Below, piece after piece: positions 49,087 through 57,105 of a DNA stretch of 64,000 bases (position 1 is its first letter; the number at the start of each line of letters is the position of its first letter). Source of the DNA: Dorea sp. (GTDB lineage: Bacteria; Bacillota; Clostridia; Lachnospirales; Lachnospiraceae); assembly GCA_022769185.1 (NCBI GenBank), contig JALEKG010000059.1, positions 1 through 64,000 of the forward strand, given 5' to 3'. The position numbers and the translations under genes were made by a program. The notes under the pieces were generated by a model. It did not search any database. It was not told where the DNA came from and was given only the letters and a program-made list of their open reading frames with translations.

Positions 49087-51117
49087 ATGATTGAAAAAAC
49101 GGATATCGGAGAATTAAAAGGAATTGGTGAAAAGACCAGAAAAATTTTTCAAAAAATAAATATTACTACTGTAGGGGATCTGATCCGCTATTATCCAAGA
49201 AGATATGATGTATATGAGGAAGCAGTCCCCATCAGTGAACTGGAAGAGGAAAAAGTTCAAACAGTGTCAGGAACCATTTTTGGAAGAGTCCAGGTAACTG
49301 GAAATAAGAATATGCAGATCACTACGATTCAGGTAAAAGACACTTCCGGAATATTGAAGGTAATCTGGTTTCGAATGCCATTCCTCAGAACGACACTTTC
49401 AGGCGGAGGATGGATTACACTTCGTGGAAAAGTGGTGAACAAAAAAGGCTGTCTTACAATGGAGCATCCAGAGATATTTTATCCCGGAAGTAAATATGAA
49501 GAAAAGAAAGATACACTCCAACCGATTTATGGGCTGACTTCGGGACTTACAAATAATATGGTCATGAAAGCTGTGAAACAGGCACTGGATGGGCTGGATC
49601 TTACAAAAGATATTCTTCCGTATGAGTTGAGGATAAAATATGGATTGGCAGAGTATCATTATGCAGTGAGAGGGATTCATTTTCCGGAAGATAAAGAAGT
49701 GTTTTATCATGCAAGAGAACGTCTGGTATTTGAAGAATTTTTGGAGTTTATTCTTTCTCTTCGGAAACTGAAAGAAAAAAATGAAAAACTCCCGAATGAA
49801 TATGTGATTGAGCCCAAAAAGGAAGTGTCAGAGTTTATTGCTAATCTTCCCTATGAATTGACAGGTGCCCAGAAAAGGGTGTGGAGAGAAATTTCAGACG
49901 ATATGGCATCTGATACGGCAATGTCAAGATTGATTCAGGGCGATGTTGGCTCTGGAAAAACAATTGTAGCGGTGCTGGCTTTGCTAACAGTGGCACTGAA
50001 TGGATACCAGGCGGCAATGATGGCACCAACGGAGGTGCTGGCGAGACAGCATTATGAATCAATCACCAGAATGTTTGAAAAACAGAATATTCCGGTGAAA
50101 GTTGAGCTTCTGACCGGCTCTATGACAGCAAAAGAGAAAAGAAAGACATACGACAGGATTGAATGTGGTCTGGCGAAAATTATTATTGGGACGCATGCGT
50201 TAATCCAGGGGGCTGTAAGTTATGATAATCTGGCACTGGTGGTTACGGATGAGCAGCACAGGTTCGGAGTAAAACAGAGAGAAACGTTTGCCAGAAAAGG
50301 TGGTGAACCGCATGTTCTGGTAATGAGTGCAACGCCAATTCCACGAACACTTGCGATAATTCTTTATGGAGACCTGGACATCTCTGTTATGGATGAGCTT
50401 CCGGCAAACCGTCTCCCAATTAAAAATTGTGTCGTAGATACGGGATATCGTAAAACGGCATATTCTTTTATGAAAAAACAAATTGCACAGGGACGACAGT
50501 GCTATGTTATATGTCCGATGGTAGAAGATAGTGAGAATCTGGAGGCAGAGAATGTGATTGATTATGCCAATGTACTCCAGCAGGAAATGGGAAATGAGAT
50601 TGTCGTGTCATATCTGCATGGAAAGATGAAGCAGACAGAAAAAGACGATATTATGGACCGATTTGGAAAGAATGAAATACAGATTCTGGTATCTACAACA
50701 GTCATTGAAGTTGGAATCGATGTGCCGAATGCTACCGTAATGATGATTGAAAATGCGGAACGCTTCGGGCTTGCACAGCTGCATCAACTTCGCGGTCGTG
50801 TGGGAAGAGGAAGGTATCAATCTTATTGTATTTTTATGAGTAGTTCGAAATCAAAAGAAACAAAAGAACGTCTGGAAATACTAAATCGGTCGAATGACGG
50901 ATTTAAAATTGCAAGTGAAGATTTAAGGCTTCGAGGTCCTGGAGATCTTTTTGGAATACGACAGAGCGGGCTTATGAATTTCAGGCTGGGAGATGTCTAT
51001 CAGGATGCAAAGGTTCTTCAGATGGCAAATGAAGCAGCGAATGAGATTACTGATATAGACGCAGAATGGGTGAAAAATCTGCCAAATTATGAAAACACTT
51101 CTAGTGTAATAATCTGA
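49087..51117 (+). CDS. recG: ATP-dependent DNA helicase RecG
   Basis: 676 aa. Remodels stalled forks and Holliday junctions. N-terminal wedge/OB domain (IGELKGIGEKTRKIFQKINI; VTGNKNMQITTIQVKDTSGI), then helicase motifs: Walker A LIQGDVGSGKTIVAVLAL, MMAPTEVLARQHYE, the DEQH-type box VVTDEQHRFGVKQRE, VMSATPIPRTLAI, and later LVSTTVIEVGIDVPNATVMM and QLRGRVGRGRYQSYC. The start is ATG 49087 with GGAG nine bases upstream; the longer frame from 48967 covers a hairpin region and is rejected. Same position as in B. subtilis, downstream of yloV. Confidence 0.97.
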   Translation: MIEKTDIGELKGIGEKTRKIFQKINITTVGDLIRYYPRRYDVYEEAVPISELEEEKVQTVSGTIFGRVQVTGNKNMQITTIQVKDTSGILKVIWFRMPFLRTTLSGGGWITLRGKVVNKKGCLTMEHPEIFYPGSKYEEKKDTLQPIYGLTSGLTNNMVMKAVKQALDGLDLTKDILPYELRIKYGLAEYHYAVRGIHFPEDKEVFYHARERLVFEEFLEFILSLRKLKEKNEKLPNEYVIEPKKEVSEFIANLPYELTGAQKRVWREISDDMASDTAMSRLIQGDVGSGKTIVAVLALLTVALNGYQAAMMAPTEVLARQHYESITRMFEKQNIPVKVELLTGSMTAKEKRKTYDRIECGLAKIIIGTHALIQGAVSYDNLALVVTDEQHRFGVKQRETFARKGGEPHVLVMSATPIPRTLAIILYGDLDISVMDELPANRLPIKNCVVDTGYRKTAYSFMKKQIAQGRQCYVICPMVEDSENLEAENVIDYANVLQQEMGNEIVVSYLHGKMKQTEKDDIMDRFGKNEIQILVSTTVIEVGIDVPNATVMMIENAERFGLAQLHQLRGRVGRGRYQSYCIFMSSSKSKETKERLEILNRSNDGFKIASEDLRLRGPGDLFGIRQSGLMNFRLGDVYQDAKVLQMANEAANEITDIDAEWVKNLPNYENTSSVII

Positions 51118-51186
51118 TTCCTCCATATACTATGGGTGTAACAACAAAGAAAAAGTTACAAAGTTACCAAAAGGAGGAGAAAACAA

Positions 51187-51393
51187 ATGGCAAGTCGTTC
51201 ATCAAACAGAGCAGCCGTACCTGAAGCAAAGGGTGCATTAGACAAATTTAAATATGAGGTTGCAAACGAATTGGGAGTACCGTTATCTGATGGATATAAC
51301 GGAGATCTGACATCCAGACAAAATGGTTCTGTTGGCGGTTATATGGTAAAGAAAATGATTGAACAGCAGGAACAGCAGATGGCTGGTAAATAA
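51187..51393 (+). CDS. Alpha/beta-type small acid-soluble spore protein
   Basis: 68 aa. Binds and protects spore DNA. Family features: ALDKFKYEVANELGVPLSDG, with the GPR protease site expected in the KYEVANELGV region, then YNGDLTSRQNGSVGGYMVKK, the DNA-binding end. It starts at ATG 51187 with AAAGGAGG upstream. Expected to be forespore (SigG) expressed; I could not pick a convincing SigG promoter in the 70-base gap after recG. Evidence that the organism forms spores. Confidence 0.96.
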   Translation: MASRSSNRAAVPEAKGALDKFKYEVANELGVPLSDGYNGDLTSRQNGSVGGYMVKKMIEQQEQQMAGK

Positions 51394-51399
51394 GTAAGA

Positions 51400-51449
51400 A
51401 AATGAAATTAGCACGTAGTACTTTTGGTATTACGTGCTAAATTTCATTT
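51400..51449. terminator. Bidirectional terminator between the SASP and HicB-like genes
   Basis: A 20-bp near-perfect stem (51400-51420 with 51428-51449, one bulged A at 51440), 7-nt loop. AT-rich flanks on both sides allow use from either strand. Confidence 0.75.
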
Positions 51450-51460
51450 GAAATATAATA

Positions 51461-51739
51461 TTATTCGTCCCATCCTTCATAAAAACGGATTTTGACCGAG
51501 ATATTTCTGACAATATCTCCCTCTTGTAAATGCAGATCTTCGACGTCTGAGACATAAGGCATGAGAGGTTCTTCTTCAGACAATTCTAAAGTAATCCAGT
51601 CACGAGCTGCCTCGTTGGCACTTTCAATGGCTTCATCCAGAGTATCTCCTTCGCCGTAACAACATTCCAGATCTGGAAAATATCCTTTGTATCTTCCATC
51701 GCCTGTTTTGTGAAAAATTGCGGGATATATAAATTTCAT
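51461..51739 (-). CDS. HicB-like (type II toxin-antitoxin antitoxin family) protein without HicA
   Basis: 92 aa. A typical HicB N-terminal domain: KFIYPAIFHKTGDGRYKGYF, PDLECCYGEGDTLDEAIESA, NEAARDWI. The C-terminal ~35 residues (VEDLHLQEGDIVRNISVKIR) are not a clear RHH or HTH DNA-binding domain. No HicA-type small double-stranded RNA-binding ORF is found on either side, so this is an orphan HicB-like protein. The start is the ATG complementary to 51737-51739, with AGGAGG upstream; the longer frame to 51832 reads through the promoter. It has its own promoter and converges with the SASP gene. Confidence 0.82.
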   Translation of the reverse strand: MKFIYPAIFHKTGDGRYKGYFPDLECCYGEGDTLDEAIESANEAARDWITLELSEEEPLMPYVSDVEDLHLQEGDIVRNISVKIRFYEGWDE

Positions 51740-51803
51740 TTCTGCCTCCTGTAAAAAGATGAAAATTTCAAGAATAATATGTCTTGACCTCTTTATCCAA
51801 TTT

Positions 51804-51832
51804 ATTATAAGTGCTTCTGAATGAGATGACAA
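51804..51832 (-). promoter_or_regulatory. Promoter of the HicB-like gene (minus strand)
   Basis: On the minus strand, TTGTCA (complement of 51827-51832), 17-base spacer, TATAAT (complement of 51804-51809). Confidence 0.7.
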
Positions 51833-51874
51833 TAGTGAATGAAAAGAAAATAATCATACAACGCAAAATAGTTC

Positions 51875-51903
51875 TTGCTAAATAATGGAAAATAAGGTAG
51901 CAT
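51875..51903 (+). promoter_or_regulatory. Weak candidate promoter of the XRE-cupin gene
   Basis: TTGCTA (51875-51880), 17-base spacer, TAGCAT (51898-51903), 46 bases before ATG 51950. The -10 is poor. Confidence 0.35.
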
Positions 51904-51949
51904 ATTAATTAGTTAAAAATTTAACACGGAAAAGAAAAGGAGGGAATAT

Positions 51950-52507
51950 ATGTTAGATATCATCCATCTCGGAGACAGAATCAGGGACATTCGTAAGAAA
52001 AAAGTTATGACCATTAAAACATTATCCCAGTATACAGGATTATCTGTTGGATATTTGAGTACACTGGAACAAAATAAAACAACACCGACAATAGATAACC
52101 TGGCGAAGATCTGTGAAGTATTGGAGGTCAGTATTACAGATATCCTTCAGATGGATGGTTTCGGAAGTGTGATAATTCGAAAAGACGAAATCAGGGAAGA
52201 ACAGCACCCGGAAGAGAATATGACGGTAGGCGTGATTGATTTTAAGAAAAATAATAAGATTCTGGAGTACATTACGATCAGACCCGGAAAACCTGCAAAA
52301 AGGCAGGAATACCGCCATGTGCTGGATGAGATGGGAACGGTATTGAAGGGAATACTTTCGATTGACATAGAGGGAACGAGTTATGAACTGTATCCGGGGG
52401 ATTCCGTATTTATCCGAAGTGGAGAACGTCACCGGATCTATAATCAGACAGAAGAAGATACTCTCAGTGTATGGGTTTATCAACGAAACACAGAAGGGTT
52501 ATTGTAG
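51950..52507 (+). CDS. XRE-family regulator with C-terminal cupin domain
   Basis: 185 aa. Residues ~5-65 are a Cro/C1-type helix-turn-helix (GDRIRDIRKKKVMTIKTLSQ; YTGLSVGYLSTLEQNKTTPT). Residues ~110-180 are a cupin barrel (GTVLKGILSIDIEGTSYELY; PGDSVFIRSGERHRIYNQTE), likely to bind a small ligand or metal. Proteins of this shape regulate sugar, polyamine or aldehyde genes. It starts at ATG 51950 with GGAGGG upstream. The next gene (GH127-like) has its own strong promoter 69 bases after this stop and is a plausible target, by proximity only. Confidence 0.9.
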   Translation: MLDIIHLGDRIRDIRKKKVMTIKTLSQYTGLSVGYLSTLEQNKTTPTIDNLAKICEVLEVSITDILQMDGFGSVIIRKDEIREEQHPEENMTVGVIDFKKNNKILEYITIRPGKPAKRQEYRHVLDEMGTVLKGILSIDIEGTSYELYPGDSVFIRSGERHRIYNQTEEDTLSVWVYQRNTEGLL

Positions 52508-52575
52508 CATAAATTATTGATAATTTATAATAAATAATGAAATATTAATGATATGTCAAGAAATGTGAGAATATA

Positions 52576-52604
52576 TTGACAAATAATCTGAGAATGCTTA
52601 TAAT
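52576..52604 (+). promoter_or_regulatory. Consensus promoter of the GH127-like gene
   Basis: A perfect TTGACA (52576-52581), exactly 17 bases, a perfect TATAAT (52599-52604). About 65 bases before ATG 52669. The best match to the sigma-A consensus in the window, so repression would be the simplest way to regulate it. Confidence 0.8.
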
Positions 52605-52668
52605 AAAAATCATATTGATGAAGAAAAAATCGTTGATATGAAAATGAATATTCAGGAACATAAGACTG

Positions 52669-54948
52669 ATGAAAAAAAGATTGTTGGACCGGGAAATTGT
52701 AGAGAAAGACAGAGATTTCCTTTATCTTGGAAATTTGAATACAGTTGAATTTGATCTGACGCTTCCGAAAAGAGGAAGATATGGATCAAAAATCTCATGG
52801 AAATCGGGTCATGACAGATTTTTAAGTGATGAAGGAAGGGTTTCACGTCCAGAATATGGAATGGGAGACAGAACAGTTCCTTTGATTGCTACATTTTCTT
52901 ATGGCACAGCAGAAGTTACAAAGCAATATGAAGTTAGAATTCTGGAAAAAGAGAATCAGTTTCAGGTTTCATCGGTATATCCGGTAAAAGTAGTAGCCGA
53001 AGCGTCGAAGGAAATCCTGCTTCCACAGGCAGCGGTTGTGATGACGAAAAGTGGTAGTATCATTTCGCATCTTGTAAAATGGGATGAAGGAAATCGTGTG
53101 AAATTTGAGACACCTGGGAGTTATCGCAGAACAGGGATACTTTTTGATACCGGCATTTTGGTAACTGCAGAAATTACAATCATCTCAAAAGTGGAAGATC
53201 AGGGAATGGATTTTAGTCCACGAGTCAGAGAATGTTCTCTGGCAGAAGTAAAGTTGACAGAAGGAAGTTTTTTCTATGACTCGCAGGAGAATATGTTAAA
53301 ATTCTTGTTGTACGTAGATGATGACCAGATGCTGTATAATTTCAGAATTGCGTCTGGGCTTGATACAAAAGGTGCTCCTCCGATGGAAGGATGGGATGCA
53401 CCGGACAGCCAGCTCCGTGGTCATACAACAGGGCATTATTTATCTGCATTGGCATTGTGTTATCATGCGACGGGCAACCAGAAGATTAAGGAAAAAGCTG
53501 TATATATGGTGGCGGCACTGGAAGAGTGTCAGAATGCATTCGCAAAACAGCCGGGGATCAAGGAAGGTTTCTTGAGTGGGTATTCGGAAGACCAGTTTGA
53601 TCTGTTGGAAGAATATACGAGATATCCGGTAATCTGGGCACCATATTATACGTTACATAAAATATTGGCAGGATTATTGGATTGTTATCATTTTATAGAG
53701 TCAGAGAAAGCACTTACAATTGCCGAAAAACTTGGAATGTGGACTTGGAAGCGCTTGTCAAGGCTTTCCGAAGAGCAGCGGTCAAAGATGTGGAGTCTGT
53801 ATATTGCAGGAGAGTTTGGAGGAATGAATGCTGTAATGGCAGAACTCTTTGAGATTACAGAGAAAGAAGAGTATTTAAAGTGTGCAGAGCTCTTTCATAA
53901 TGATAAGTTGTTTTATCCCCTGGAACAGAAAATAGATGCTTTGGATTCTATGCATGCGAATCAGCATATTCCACAGATTCTTGGAGCAATGGAGTTGTTT
54001 AAGGCGACAGGGGAAAAAAAGTATTATGAACTGTCAGAGTTTTTTTGGCAAACTGTGGTTTCTTCCCATTGTTATGCGAATGGAGGAACCGGAGAAGGAG
54101 AGATGTTCCATAAAAGTGGGAAAATAGGTGCTCTTCTGGATAAAGACACTGCAGAGACGTGTGCGTCTTATAATATGTTGAAGCTGACTAAGGAATTATA
54201 TCAGCTTTCTCCGAAAGCTTCTTATATGGACTATTATGAGCGAACGCTTATAAATCATATTCTAGCTAGTCAGGATCAAAGAGTGACCGGGGAAAGTACT
54301 TATTTTCTTCCGCTTGGTCCCGGAATGAAAAGAGAATTTCTTTTTGAGAACAGTTGTTGTCATGGCACAGGAATGGAGAGCAGATTCAAATATCGAGAAG
54401 GAATCTATTTCTTCGACGAGAAGGGCAGTGTTTATATTAATCTTTTTATTCCGTCAGAAATGAATTGGAAAGAACGGGATATACGTATCACACAAAAGAC
54501 AGACCGCAGAGCACCGGAGGTTATCCGGATTCATGCAGAAGGAAGTGGTCTGAATACTATAAAAATCCGTAAACCATATTGGGCAAATCGGTATCAGATC
54601 CTGGGAAATAATGAAGAAATGACAGTTGCTGCGGATGAGAATGGTTATATCATTATCTCGCTTGACTTTTCTCAAGGGACAGATTTATATCTGAAATTCT
54701 TCTATGATTTCCATCTTATCCGGACACCGGATAAGCCAGAGAGAGCAGCGGTTCAATTTGGACCATATCTGATGGCAGTATTATCGGAACAGAAAGATTT
54801 CATACGGTTTACATTTGATGAATCGGACATAGCGGATAAGATGCACTGCACAGAGGATCCACTCAGATTTGAGTGTGAAGGTTATACATTTGTTCCGATC
54901 TGCGAAGTGGGAATGAATACATATCATGCATATATTGTATGCGGATAA
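52669..54948 (+). CDS. Glycoside hydrolase family 127-like protein (beta-L-arabinofuranosidase, DUF1680)
   Basis: 759 aa. Residues ~25-90 look like an atrophied bacterial Ig-like domain (SWKSGHDRFLSDEGRVSRPE; YGMGDRTVPLIATFSYG). From ~220 comes the alpha/alpha-barrel DUF1680/GH127 domain: GWDAPDSQLRGHTTGHYLSA, YYTLHKILAGLLDCYHF, ANQHIPQILGAMELFKATGE, HCYANGGTGEGEMFH. Metal and catalytic residues correspond to E496-T497-C498 (AETCASYNML) and the C563-C564 pair in NSCCHGTGMES, as in Bifidobacterium HypBA1, where the cysteine is the nucleophile. No signal peptide, so it is intracellular. The start is ATG 52669 with AGGAA at an 11-base distance. No sugar transporter is next to it. Substrate not proven. 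Confidence 0.88.
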   Translation: MKKRLLDREIVEKDRDFLYLGNLNTVEFDLTLPKRGRYGSKISWKSGHDRFLSDEGRVSRPEYGMGDRTVPLIATFSYGTAEVTKQYEVRILEKENQFQVSSVYPVKVVAEASKEILLPQAAVVMTKSGSIISHLVKWDEGNRVKFETPGSYRRTGILFDTGILVTAEITIISKVEDQGMDFSPRVRECSLAEVKLTEGSFFYDSQENMLKFLLYVDDDQMLYNFRIASGLDTKGAPPMEGWDAPDSQLRGHTTGHYLSALALCYHATGNQKIKEKAVYMVAALEECQNAFAKQPGIKEGFLSGYSEDQFDLLEEYTRYPVIWAPYYTLHKILAGLLDCYHFIESEKALTIAEKLGMWTWKRLSRLSEEQRSKMWSLYIAGEFGGMNAVMAELFEITEKEEYLKCAELFHNDKLFYPLEQKIDALDSMHANQHIPQILGAMELFKATGEKKYYELSEFFWQTVVSSHCYANGGTGEGEMFHKSGKIGALLDKDTAETCASYNMLKLTKELYQLSPKASYMDYYERTLINHILASQDQRVTGESTYFLPLGPGMKREFLFENSCCHGTGMESRFKYREGIYFFDEKGSVYINLFIPSEMNWKERDIRITQKTDRRAPEVIRIHAEGSGLNTIKIRKPYWANRYQILGNNEEMTVAADENGYIIISLDFSQGTDLYLKFFYDFHLIRTPDKPERAAVQFGPYLMAVLSEQKDFIRFTFDESDIADKMHCTEDPLRFECEGYTFVPICEVGMNTYHAYIVCG

Positions 54949-55002
54949 GTATAAAACAGAATATAGAGACGTCATAGCGAGATCACTATGACTAGGAATG
55001 AT

Positions 55003-55033
55003 AAGGGCGTCATGAGAAAATCATGGCGCTTTT
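55003..55033 (+). terminator. Terminator after the GH127-like gene
   Basis: A 13-pair stem with three G-U pairs (55003-55015 with 55021-55033), GAAAA loop, ending in TTTT. Confidence 0.7.
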
Positions 55034-55043
55034 CGATTATCAG

Positions 55044-55061
55044 ACTAGAATACATTCTAGT
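55044..55061. promoter_or_regulatory. Palindrome, possible operator
   Basis: ACTAGAAT, two bases, ATTCTAGT: a perfect 8-bp inverted repeat. It lies 220 bases upstream of oppA. Could be a regulator site from the former promoter of the decayed gene or for oppA. Confidence 0.35.
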
Positions 55062-55080
55062 TTGTTCGGGAAAAAGGATG

Positions 55081-55227
55081 TTCGTTCATGAATTTCCGAA
55101 TATTGGAGCTAACTATAGTAATATATTAGAAAAGAACAGCGAGATAAAGGTAGAACCAGGGATTTATATTCCAGGATGGGACAGTGTTCAGATGAAAGAT
55201 CAGGAACTGCCGCCGGAGAATATATAA
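55081..55227 (+). pseudogene. Remnant of an M24 family (Xaa-Pro) peptidase, C-terminal fragment
   Basis: In frame from about 55081 to TAA 55225-55227 the product is MFVHEFPNIGANYSNILEKN followed by SEIKVEPGIYIPGWDSVQMK. This matches the C-terminal metal-site region of M24 peptidases (HE[FY]PNIG..., then VEPGIYIPGWGGVRIED). The critical acidic residue after the glycine block is changed (MKD instead of IED), the upstream part of the domain is absent, and the frame begins in unrelated sequence. It is therefore a truncated relic. It lies directly upstream of an oligopeptide transporter operon. Confidence 0.6.
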
Positions 55228-55284
55228 AACCTGTTAAGTGCTACACATAAGCTAATAGAACTTTAAAGCAAAGGAGGACAACTT

Positions 55285-56928
55285 ATGAAAAAGAGAATAT
55301 TAGCGGCATTACTTTCTGCAGCAATGGCAGTAACTTTATTTGCCGGCTGTAGTACACCGAAAACCAGCGATGAAGGTGAATCTTCTGAAGGAGGTTCTAG
55401 CGAAAAGGTATTTCGCTATGCTACCAGAACAGAGCCGACATCTCTGGATCCACAGAAAGGAAACTGTATCCCTGATAATGAACTTCAGCATGCGGTAACG
55501 GAAAGTCTTGTGCGTAACACAGGTGGTGAGATTACCCCAGGTATTGCAGAAACTTGGGAAGTATCTGATGACGGTCTGGTATATACATTCCATCTTCGTG
55601 AGGATGCAAAATGGAGTGATGGAGAGCCGATTACAGCAGATGATTTCGTATATGGCTGGCAGCGTCTGTTAGATCCTGAAACCGGTTGTTTATATGCATT
55701 CATCGGCGAGTATATCAAGAATGGTTATGCAGTTGAAACTGGTGAGATGGATCCATCTGAACTGGGAGTAAAAGCAATTGATGACCAGACTCTTGAAGTA
55801 ACTCTGGAAAACCCGACTGCATATTTCCTGAGTCTTGTTGGTTCTTCCGCTCAGTATGCTCCATGTCGTAAAGATATCGTAGAGCAGTATGGCAATGACT
55901 TTGCTGCTACTGCAGATAAGAATGTATATTCTGGTCCATTCAAATTAACAAGTTCTGAGAATCAGGAATATGTATTTGAGAAAAATGAAAATTACTGGGA
56001 TGCAGACAACATTAAACTTGACAAGGCAATCATGAGTTATGTTGAAAAGGCAGAGACACAGCTTGCTATGTATGAATCTGGAGAACTGGATTATGTTGAG
56101 ATTCCATCTGCAAGTGTTCCGGAATATGAAGGACAGGATAATACTTTCTTAAATGGTAACTTAGATTATTTCTATATCAATCATGAAAGTGAGAACAAGG
56201 TTCTCGGAAACAAGAACTTCCGTCTTGCTCTGAACTATGCGCTGAATCGTAACAGCTATATCAAACTTGCAACAAGTGATGTTTATAAACCAAGTAACAG
56301 CCTTGTTTTTGAAGGACTTCAGGGTGCTGAAAAGACATATGGCGAAGAATATGAACTGAACTCTTACCCGCTGGATGGCGATACAGATAAGGCTCTTGAA
56401 TATCTGGATGCAGCAATGTCTGAACTTGGTATTGCAAATGCTTCTGATATTAGTGTAGAGATTGTAACGACTGACATAGAATCCAGCAAGAAGATTGCAG
56501 AAGTTTGTCAGGAACTCTGGCAGACAGCTCTTGGAATTAATGTAACAATCCGTCAGGTTACATATAGTGATATTTACGGAACCGTTCTTCCAGGCGGCGA
56601 TTTTGAAATCGGCTATGGTGGATGGGGAGCTGACTATGATGATCCATACAGCTACCTTGAACTGTTCAAATCTGACAGTTTCTATAACTACAGTAACTAC
56701 TCTAATGCAGATGTTGATGCAGATCTGAAAGCTTCTCAGACTGAGGCAGATGCAAAGACTCGTATGGACTTACTGTTTGACGCGGAACAGAGAATTATTG
56801 ATGATGGTGCATTCATTCCTCTTCAGCAGAGAGAAATCCACTATCTGGTAAATGAAAAAGTATCTGGTCTTGTATTCTTCCACTGTGCAATTAACCTTGA
56901 CTGGATATATGCAGATATTACAGAATAA
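55285..56928 (+). CDS. oppA: Oligopeptide ABC transporter, substrate-binding lipoprotein
   Basis: 547 aa. A lipoprotein signal peptide ending in FAGC (about residues 17-20) anchors it to the outer face of the membrane. The SBP family 5 fold is shown by RTEPTSLDPQKGNCIPDNEL, YTFHLREDAKWSDGEPITAD, DFVYGWQRLLDPET and NFRLALNYALNRNSYIKLA. It captures peptides for import by OppBCDF. It starts at ATG 55285 with AAAGGAGG upstream. It is separated from oppB by a GC hairpin and an intrinsic terminator, so the binding protein is expected to be made in excess over the permease and ATPases. Confidence 0.93.
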   Translation: MKKRILAALLSAAMAVTLFAGCSTPKTSDEGESSEGGSSEKVFRYATRTEPTSLDPQKGNCIPDNELQHAVTESLVRNTGGEITPGIAETWEVSDDGLVYTFHLREDAKWSDGEPITADDFVYGWQRLLDPETGCLYAFIGEYIKNGYAVETGEMDPSELGVKAIDDQTLEVTLENPTAYFLSLVGSSAQYAPCRKDIVEQYGNDFAATADKNVYSGPFKLTSSENQEYVFEKNENYWDADNIKLDKAIMSYVEKAETQLAMYESGELDYVEIPSASVPEYEGQDNTFLNGNLDYFYINHESENKVLGNKNFRLALNYALNRNSYIKLATSDVYKPSNSLVFEGLQGAEKTYGEEYELNSYPLDGDTDKALEYLDAAMSELGIANASDISVEIVTTDIESSKKIAEVCQELWQTALGINVTIRQVTYSDIYGTVLPGGDFEIGYGGWGADYDDPYSYLELFKSDSFYNYSNYSNADVDADLKASQTEADAKTRMDLLFDAEQRIIDDGAFIPLQQREIHYLVNEKVSGLVFFHCAINLDWIYADITE

Positions 56929-56990
56929 TTTATAAACGTTCAAATCTGACAAGAAGTGTTTCTGAAGCTGAATTTGAACTGTAAAGTACA

Positions 56991-57012
56991 CCGCCCGGTT
57001 GTTGCCGGGCGG
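56991..57012 (+). other. GC-rich hairpin downstream of oppA
   Basis: CCGCCCGG (56991-56998), 6-nt loop, CCGGGCGG (57005-57012). No T-run follows, so it is more likely an mRNA 3'-end stabiliser than a terminator. Confidence 0.6.
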
Positions 57013-57035
57013 GCTGTATGAAAGTATAGAAAAAG

Positions 57036-57087
57036 TGCTTCAGGGGAGAAAGAGGGGGTTCGTCCTTCTCTGAAGCATTTTTTATTT
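57036..57087 (+). terminator. Intrinsic terminator between oppA and oppB
   Basis: TGCTTCAG (57036-57043) pairs with CTGAAGCA (57070-57077), with further pairing inside (GGGAGAA with TTCT), followed by TTTTTT. It would limit transcription into oppBCDF. Confidence 0.78.
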
Positions 57088-57105
57088 ACACTAGGAGGTA
57101 TGTGT

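Larger units (their letters stand above)
54949..55284. other. Intergenic region between the GH127-like gene and oppA (336 bp)
   Basis: Holds a small GTCATAG/CTATGAC stem (54971-54977 / 54986-54992), a terminator-like hairpin (55003-55033), an 18-bp palindrome (55044-55061), a decayed M24 peptidase fragment (55081-55227) and the oppA leader. A 79-codon frame spans 54988-55227, but only its end resembles a protein family. Confidence 0.6.
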
